From Apus apus (lineage: Eukaryota; Chordata; Aves; Apodiformes; Apodidae), in the NCBI RefSeq assembly GCF_020740795.1, contig NC_067289.1:25166108-25230107 (forward strand): 64,000 nucleotides of DNA, given 5' to 3'. The notes under the pieces are model-generated. The model saw only the letters and a program-made list of their open reading frames with translations. It was not told the DNA's origin and did no database searches. The position numbers and the translations under genes are program-made. Below are positions 56,484-64,000 of this stretch, one piece after another. Numbering within the stretch: the first letter of the stretch is position 1; each line of letters starts with the position of its first letter.

Positions 56484-57039
56484 GTCCCAGACTTGCAAAA
56501 GCAGCCCTGCGAGAACCACCAGGAACAGATTTAGATCAGCAAAACTTTATTGATTATCAACAAACAGGACTTTTGGCCAAGGGCCTTGCTCTGCAGCCTT
56601 TCTATAATCATCCCAGCTCTTGGCTTCGTGGGTTTTTTTAGTACACTGACAAAGCCTTTGGTAGCTTTTTCCACCCAGCACACGCTGGGCAGGCATTTCA
56701 GCTGGGGGCAGGATGGGACCTCTCCCCTCCCCGAGGCTTGGGATGCTGTTGGCTTCCTTTGGGGGCAAGAGTGATGCAAAGCCCCACTTGGGCACATCGG
56801 GAAGCATCAGCCCTGGAGCTGGCTGCATCCCAAAAATTATCTTTGCACAGAGCAGGAGCAGGGATATCTTCACTCCCAACACGGAGATGTCAGAAAGTTC
56901 CATCCCTTCGATAGTGGATGTTAAAAACAGCCCAGCACAGCATCCAGGGTGCCCACAAAAACTGGGGCTGTGGCCTCTTAAAAACATAACTGTTTCAATG
57001 GCTTTGAAAAATAAACTCAGGTTTGTTTCCCCAGATTTA
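56484..57039. other. Intergenic, nothing recognised
   Basis: Moderate-GC sequence without a recognised element; overlapping frames on both strands look random. Confidence 0.35.
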
Positions 57040-58070
57040 AATTGGTAAATTATTTGAATTTCTCCACCCCTAGGTGAATGATTTAGATGGCCTTGACCCC
57101 AGTCTGACTGCAGGGATTAATGTGGTATAATGATTGCTGAGGCTATCATTGCAGCAGGCATCATTAATTATCCTTATTGATTGGAGCTTTCAAAGATAAA
57201 GCATTATGCTGACTGGAAAATACCCTCTTCCTGCAAGGTCAAGGCTAAAATAGGGCAGCTAAATAATTGCATTAACAAACAAAGAAATAAAAATAACCTC
57301 GCGGAGAGCTGTGTAATTAAGATCCAATTACAGCTTTTGGCCCTTTGCAGGGTGGGATGTGGGACAGAGGATGGAGGAGCCCCCCGCTGTGCTCATACAA
57401 GGGCCTGGAGGGATAGCTCTGAAAATACTCATGGTGTGTCAAATGAAGTGGGTCAGATGGAGGAGGTGATAACTGCCCCCAAATCCTATTATATTACTTT
57501 TGGATCACGTAGCAGAGTTGGAAGATGTCCTGGGGATGTCGCCGTCACTCCCCCTTTTCCCTCCTGTGATTCCCGTCTCCTCCAGCCCACGTGGGGTTTG
57601 CAAATGGGAGGGTGTTTGTGGAGAGCAAGGGGCAGTGAGTACTGTGTGTCCCGTTAGCTCAGTGCCCTCAAAGCCCCTGTGGGGGCTGTCACTGAGTGCA
57701 GGTGACACCTGGTCCTGCTGCCCCCCCGGGACCGGCCGCACCAGCCCGGGAATTACCACTTCTAGGAGAATTTGCCTAAAGGCAGCAGTTTATTTTCTGT
57801 TTTGTCATGTGGGCTGTCCCCTGATAGGATGTGATGTGAGGTTGTGAAGTGCGTCTCAAGCTGAAACATTTTTCTGACATCCATTTAATTAGAATTATTT
57901 TAATTAAAGCATTTGTCATCACGAACCAGACGATCTGGCACGCCGATTCAACAGTCTGCTTGCTCCTCCTCATTAGACATTTTTAAACCAATGCAATAAT
58001 TTATTTAAACATGAAAACCACTTTCCATTTAAGCAGTTATGCAACTTGATTTTTAGCTGATGGAGGCCAG
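57040..58070. promoter_or_regulatory. Two AT-rich candidate elements around a GC-moderate spacer
   Basis: 57040-57340 contains CATCATTAATTATCC, CTAAATAATTGC, GTGTAATTAAGATCC and CCAATTACAGC. 57760-58070 contains TTTAATTA (57884) facing TAATTAAA (57901) and CTCATTAGAC, with CpGs kept in GACGATCTGGCACGCCG. The spacer 57341-57759 is unremarkable. Repeat-free and non-coding. Confidence 0.4.
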
Positions 58071-61000
58071 GCAAGATCCCCTTCCATCGTAGGGAATCGC
58101 TTCCACCATGGGGTTGGTCATTCCTTACAGTGGGTTTTGTAAAGCCAGATCCCAGAGGAGACAGGCAGGGTCCCACGTGGGTGGCAGGAGCTCAGGCACT
58201 GCTGGGAGAGGAGCAGAGCTGATGGCAGAGATGTCCCAGCTCCCCAGGGTGGTTCCCTGCTGCTGGAAAGGTGAGGGGTGAAAACCTGACCACATGGCAT
58301 GGGAAATTATGGCTGAGCTGATGCTGCTCTTCCTCAGGGCTCTTTCCCATGGGATGAGCTGGCAGCCTGTGACACCCTGGCAGAGCATCCTGCTTCTGTC
58401 CCTGGCACAATATTGAGTTTATTCCAGCCTCCATACAAAGAATGTTCCCCGGAGCCCTGGAAAAACACCTAGGGCATCTGCAGGGGCATGAGGCAGAACC
58501 CCAGGAGGTTCAAGGCTCTTTGGTTCCTCCCATTGGAGGCACAATCTCAAGGACTTAATAGATGACACCAAAGGGTTTTGCTTTTCAGCTGTATTTTGCT
58601 GAGGTGATCCAAAAGAGCTGGAAGGTGGACATGATGTGGTGCTACTGGGAGCAACCAGGGCTGGATCCCATTGCTCTGCTTCCATGGGATTGCTGGCTCG
58701 GGCTGGGAATAGCAGAAACTGGGCTGGGTGTGGGCCAGCAGGGTGGCATCAGCATGAAGCCTGTGCCTGACAGCTTTGATAGCCAGAAATGAACCTTTGC
58801 AGAGTTAGAGATGTCACGTAGGCAATTAATAACATCCCTCAGGTATGCAGATTTTCCTGGGCTTGTCAGACAGAATAACCCAGGTAGTGGCATGGTAGGA
58901 GCTGCTGGTGGAAAAATCCCTTGAAGAACTGTGCAGTCCCTTTGTGTCATCACTCCTAATAGGTTGCAAAAGGGGAAGAAAAAAAAAAAAAGTGAAAAGA
59001 CAACTCTAGGAGCAAAATGAGTTGGCATTACTGTTCACCCTGTGCAGAAGCACCAGGGGAAGCTGGCAACAATAGACCCTGTGGCAACAACCACTTCTGA
59101 GGGGGAGTGGGTGTCTGTGGCTCCTGCTGCCCAGCCCTTGGTCTCATCCCCTGGGGAACAAAGGCCCCTGCCCCTCTGCCCATCAGGGCTCCTTCTGCCC
59201 CCCGCAATGTTCTTGGGAGCGAGGGGTTGTCAAACTGCACCCCAGTTTGCCAGGGGAACTAGGCAACACCTCAGAGAACTATTTTTAGATTTTGGGGGCT
59301 GCCTTTCCCCATCTTTGTCACCCAACACAAACCCCCGGGCCCCAACTGCCTTCCTCTCATTGCATTAGTGAAAAGCTGGAGTCCTTGTGACTCAATTTTT
59401 ACATGCAAAGGTCACCATTAAAAAGTCATGTTTGAGGGCTGGGCCCTGCCCGCGCCGTCATTAAAGCAGAATTTAAGGAGGTTCTGCCTGAAAAGAGCTG
59501 GTATTTTTAGCTGAAAGAATCAGACAGGGGGAGCAGGGGGTGTCTGGGGAGATAGCAGCGGGGTTTAGATTTCTGCCTTTGCGCTCAGTGTCACATTAAA
59601 AAAAATAAATCACAATTTTGATTTTCCACGTTCCTGAGGGAGAGATTGACAAGAGCATCCAGTCCTCGTAATTGGATCATTCCTCTGGGAAAGTTGGCTC
59701 CTCTGCTGAAATCCTTACATGCTCTAAGGAAAATTGCTCTCAACGTTATTGAAAATATGTTTGAGGAGACTGAAGATTCTGGGACCTTTCCAATTCAAGC
59801 ACTCCAGCCGGTCATGCCAAAGGGAGACAATAAGGGGAACCAAATCTGGAGAGCCCTGCGCTGAATTGGGGCCCGATCCGGCAAGCCTGGATGGTGCAAG
59901 TCCCCACCAGGGCTCCAGACCCTCCTTTGGTGGGGACGTACAGGGAGGAGCCATTAGGACATGTTCCAAAATAGATGCCTGAAATAAAGTAATTTAAGTG
60001 TTTGTTTTTCTTTTGTAATGAAATACTCAAGTGTTTTGACACGGGTAAGAGCCACAGAGCAGGGCTGCGAGCAGCCGGTACGAAGCCTCTCCAAAAACCT
60101 TTCCCTGGCTGCCATGGGGCTGTTAACCTTTTGGAGACCACCTTTTGGGATGCATTTGGGCAGTGGTTTGCAGCCCCCCAGTGCTGAGACGCTCTGGCCA
60201 TGCCCACCCCACAGCTCTCCTTGGGGAGTCCGAGAGACTGTAGCCAGGGACTGGTGGCTGGTGGGTGACAGGAGGTCGTGTGGGAGCATAAGTTGACTTC
60301 TCATTACCAACATCCACGTTTGGATTAAAACTTGGCCTCACGTGACTGTTTGACAGCAGCAGAGATCCTGAAGTTAGAAATTCTGTTAATGCTGGGCCAA
60401 GGTGGAGGTGGACCGCCAGGAGGCCCTGTGGAATTGTCCCGTGGAGGTCCTGTGGCTTTACACAACAGCACATGGGTGCAAGCCATCTCGTTGCCTCCCC
60501 ATGGCAAAGGAGCACACTGTTTGGAGCAGACACCAACTGTTGGCAGGATGATGGGCACCTTGGGGGTTGGCACTGGAGACCTCCCATCTTTTCATGTGGA
60601 AAGGACAACACTGTGCAACCACAGCGCAAAGGGCTGGCTTTACCCAGCTCGCTTTTGGAGGATGGATGGGGTTAAAATGGAAGATTTTTGATGAGGTATA
60701 GTCTTCTCTGCCTTCCACATAAATTGGTTGTACAATTTAATAAACTAACAGGTGGTTCCACTTCAGACTGAGCAGATGTTAGCCTGAATGAGCCCAGTCC
60801 CCTCTCGCCATCCCGTCGTCCCCCAGGTCTTTCTTCCTTCATATCTTCCCCTTTTCTCTTCACCTCTTCCCTTTTTCCCCTTCTTCTCAATCTGATTTAT
60901 GAGCAGCTACAACGCAGACTGTTTTGTCTGGGCTATATGAATAATGATGACGGGGCAGTGTTGATTTGAGCTGTATTCATAACTTTTCTGCTTCCTGGAA

Positions 61001-62799
61001 GAGCTGCTTCTCGCAGGCACCAGCGATGCTCTTACACCCCAGTCTGCTCCTCAGACCACATTTTGGGAAGGCAGCCCCATTTGTTAAGCCTGCAGCTCAC
61101 ATGCACATTTGTCTTCTATTATCTTCTAAGGAGAAGACTAGAAGTACTTACACAAACCTAAGAAGAACTTAAACACACAAAACAAATGAGCCTGGTGTGT
61201 TCACATTCTTTCATTCCCAGTGACAATGCCCGGGAGGAAACACTTGCCCGACTGCAGATGGAGGATGGCTTGAGAGCCCTGGGATGATCTGGGCTGTCCT
61301 CTTTAGAGGAAACCTCTCTCATATTTCCTGTGTGGAGGGAAAAAAGGATGATGGCTGGGGCATGGCTGGACACCAAGGGAAGGAGGAGGTAGCTGGGGAT
61401 GGAGGCAAGACTGGAAAATAATAATGGGAAATGTTTTGATAAGAAGCATTGTGGTCTTATACAAATATTCAAAAACTTCTGGAGCCCATTTCTCACTAGA
61501 TTGGACCCAGATGATGGCAAGCTGTTTGTATGGGCTGAAACGTGCCTCCAAGGGGCTGTGCAAGTCTTGGGGCTGGGGGCCCAGAGGGGAGCATGGGGTG
61601 GGATCACCCCGGGTGGCTCACACATCCCTTGTGTCCTCCAGTGCCCAAAACATCCCTGTTGGAACAGGGCTGGGCAGCTCTGCACACCTGGGACCTGCAG
61701 CCACTGACATCCCTTCCCAGGGCAAAGGGAGATCCTGGAAATGATGTGAATTACGGGTTTAAAGCACCTTTAAGCTTCCCAAGCCTTGGAGGGCAGGTCA
61801 GTGCCTGGCCCACAGCAAAAGCCAAAAGTGATCCAGCACTGAGAATGTCTAAATCTCTTTCAGTGAATGAGCATTTTCACCTCTTGCATCTCCAGCCTTC
61901 CTTTTTGCTTCCTCCTTCTCCAGCAGGCACCACCATTTTCATGCCCTTTCTATCCTTCCTAAGCTGCTTCTGATGTTCAGGAACAGGCAGTAAAACCTGT
62001 TAAACCGTAATGACTAATTTCCTGCTGGAAGCTCTGGAAGTGTGACCCTGGAGTTTATGGTGTTCCCAGGAGCAGAAGTGGGGCCAGGAGCATCCAGCCC
62101 TGCTCTCCAAGGGTCACAGCCACCTTCACCTCTGGTGTTTGGCTCCTTACCTCTGCACGGGCAATGTTTGTAACTCATAGTTTTATGACAAAAGCCAAGA
62201 AGAAAATCTGACATCACAGAATAAGCTTTTCCTTTGTCAGCTGTTGGCACTGGTTTCTGACATCAGCCTCTGTAAAGCCTTTTGGAGGATGAACTCTACA
62301 CATCAGAGCACTATGACCATTTCTTTGCTCCTTCCAGCAGACTCCACATCTGTAAGACCCCACCTCGTGCCCCACAGCTACATGGGTGACCCCCTAGAAA
62401 CCCACCTGGAGCCACCTCAATGTCCCCTCTGAAGCCCCTTGGAGACTGCTGATGCACTGAGGTGCAAAGGGACCCTGCGGGGGTGGAACCATCCCACCCC
62501 ATCTCACTTCAGCAGGAGCCTCTCACAGGACTTCTCCCCCTCGGTCTCCACAACCAGCTCCTTCCCTAGGAAAGGTGCCTCGGCCAAAGTGGTGGATGGA
62601 CATTTCTTGGGCTGGTTTTGGCCCCTGGAGACCTGGGCTCAGCTGCGCAAACAGAGCGTTGACTAATGCAGAGCAGCTCCTGGGGAGCAACTGATAGTGG
62701 TCTGCAGCAGCAGAGCTGAACTCAGGATGTGGAATTCCCACCAAGCAGGAATAATCCTCAAAGTCCTTCTGGGGCGCTTTTTGGACGAGGAAGCAGTTT
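58071..62799. other. Intergenic, nothing firmly recognised
   Basis: Long moderate-GC stretch with an A-rich run near 58978-58992, a pyrimidine stretch at 60825-60890 and a possible element at 59390-59650 (CATTAAAAAGTCATG, CGCGCCGTCATTAAAGC). Frames up to 175 codons on both strands overlap and have no family resemblance. No CR1 fragment recognised. Confidence 0.35.
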
Positions 62800-63240
62800 C
62801 CCTGCTGTAAATGGGATGTGAAAGAATTAGCTGAAGTTGGTTATGTTATTGTTTGTGTCGGACTCTGTTAGCCACGTTAAAACTACATATAATGCTTCAA
62901 TTTCCTATGTAAAAACTCTCCAATGGGCGATGTTCAGAAACCAAAGTCTTATGTAGCGGTTAATCTTCTGCATGGACAACGCCAAGTTTAAATCCAGCCC
63001 AAATGCCACTTCTCAGTCACAGCTTTAAAGGATTATAAATGATTATAATGGTATTTGTCTACTTGCCTGATACATAAGTTCATGTCAATGTTATCTTGAA
63101 AATTGACATTCGGTTTCATCTTTGAGGTGAGAGAATAAACTGTTGACTACCAGCTTCAGAGAGGAAAATGGATTAGCTCTAATGTAATTAGAGCTCTATT
63201 CACAAATGATTATTCTAGGCCCATGCACACAACAGGGTGA
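62800..63240. promoter_or_regulatory. AT-rich segment ending in a 21-bp palindrome, candidate conserved element
   Basis: Repeat-free sequence with TTATGTAGCGGTTAATCTTC, GATTATAAATGATTATAATG and GTTATCTTGAAAATTGACAT, ending in the palindrome at 63175-63195. Texture is that of a developmental element. No coding frame. Confidence 0.42.
63175..63195. promoter_or_regulatory. 21-bp palindrome carrying a P3-type homeodomain dimer site
   Basis: Perfect 9-bp arms AGCTCTAAT and ATTAGAGCT flank the central GTA. The middle reads TAATGTAATTA (63180-63190), two TAAT half-sites three bases apart, the P3 layout bound by paired-class homeodomain dimers. It departs from the strict TAATYNRATTA at one position. 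Confidence 0.6.
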
Positions 63241-64000
63241 TAAGGAGCACAGTCAGCAGCGGGGATGCTCCTTCTTCTGTGCAGGGCGACGGGCTCCCCA
63301 CGTGCAGCTCCTGCTCAGAACATGCACAGTTTTTCTGCAGAGTGGGCAAAAGGCAGCTCAGGCTCAAAAACTTGAATTTCCACCATTTCAGGTGTGCACA
63401 GTAACCTTGACAAGGGTTTGTGGCTGTTCTTGCTCTCCCCCAAGGGTCTGTCTCTCATCAGAGAGGTGCTCTGTTGATGCCTCCCTTTTTCCCAGGCCCT
63501 GTCCCACCACCAACACCAGCACGATGGCCTCTTCCACCCCTGGGTTTTTACCTTCTGCCAGCACTCCAAAAACCAAGACAACCCAAACCGCTGCGACATT
63601 TTAATGCATTATTTGTCTATATGCTGCCTTAGCCCTTAAAAAATACATGAAAGACTAAGGATTGTCCCTGAGGATGAAGGGACAATGGGAAGCAGTGATG
63701 ATTTAAGAAAAATAAATAAATTAATCTGTATACACTGGTGCTAATACAAATGCTTTGTGAATGGCATGAAAGATTCTGCATTCTTTTCAAAATAGCACAA
63801 GAATCTCCTCTTGTGCATTATAAATTCAATTTAATTTTAAGTAACATGATAAATAATGGCAAATTGAACTTTATTATGTATTCATGAATGCAGTTTAATA
63901 CAATTGTTATTTCTGGAGTTTGTGGTTTAAAGACATTCCCTTCTGACTGGGTGTTGTGGGTTTTTTTCATGTGCAAATCCAGCTGTAAGGACTGGGGGTT
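63241..64000. other. Intergenic to the window end
   Basis: GC-moderate to 63600 (the 132-codon frame at 63206 has no recognised homology), then AT-rich 63640-63930 with AATTCAATTTAATTTTAAG and GGCAAATTGAAC, another possible regulatory block. No gene recognised at the right edge. Confidence 0.35.

Noticed and set aside
56239..56553. 104-codon frame resembling a Val/Ile/Gly-rich membrane protein
   Set aside because: The hydrophobic pattern is a translated 12-bp tandem repeat; no signal peptide, homolog or exon boundaries.
1..64000. SHOX rather than SHOX2 as the identity of the gene
   Set aside because: Homeodomains are nearly identical, but [31 protein letters not shown] and [15 protein letters not shown] are SHOX2-like; SHOX differs in these segments.
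1..64000. CRISPR arrays, operons, prophage or other prokaryotic systems
   Set aside because: Tandem repeats here lack unique spacers, and splicing, CR1 elements and a homeobox gene show this is animal DNA.

Overview
This is vertebrate nuclear DNA, most likely from a bird. The one protein-coding gene is split by four spliceosomal introns, there are several 5'-truncated CR1 (chicken repeat 1) LINE fragments, and no mammalian-type SINE is visible. The species cannot be fixed from the sequence; another CR1-bearing sauropsid is possible but less likely.

The gene is SHOX2 (short stature homeobox 2), on the plus strand. Its five coding exons run from the ATG at 2466 to the stop ending at 7019 and give a 283-residue paired-like homeodomain protein with a C-terminal OAR motif. 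I rebuilt the exons by eye: 2466-2709, 3822-4030, 6423-6480, 6581-6669 and 6768-7019 (244, 209, 58, 89 and 252 nt), and the frame closes exactly. The fourth intron uses a GC donor. A TATA box lies at 2295, a palindromic homeodomain dimer site at 2126, a long GC-rich inverted repeat at 1935-2006, and a CpG island at the window start that could hold the divergent promoter of the neighbour (RSRC1 in mammals). The 3'UTR opens with long T and A tracts that place an AATAAA in a hairpin loop.

From about 8.5 kb to 64 kb I find no convincing coding exon. This fits the gene desert known downstream of mammalian SHOX2, which carries its limb, hindbrain and sinoatrial enhancers. The desert alternates between AT-rich, repeat-free segments dense in homeodomain cores (candidate conserved enhancers, for example 21.4-23.4, 25.3-26.2, 43.2-44.7, 47.1-48.0, 51.6-52.1, 55.4-56.1, 57.0-58.1 and 62.8-63.2 kb) and more ordinary sequence with seven CR1 fragments and several GC-rich minisatellites (8.6, 9.3, 39.5, 54.0 and 56.3 kb).

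I found no new enzyme system, RNA gene or intact mobile element. The most unusual signals are structural and regulatory: the 28-bp-arm inverted repeat in the promoter, the GC-AG intron with facing GT and CA runs, the (GT)8 tract beside the acceptor of the 58-nt homeobox exon, the T/A hairpin in the 3'UTR, a four-copy TCAATTA array, and a six-site GATA cluster.
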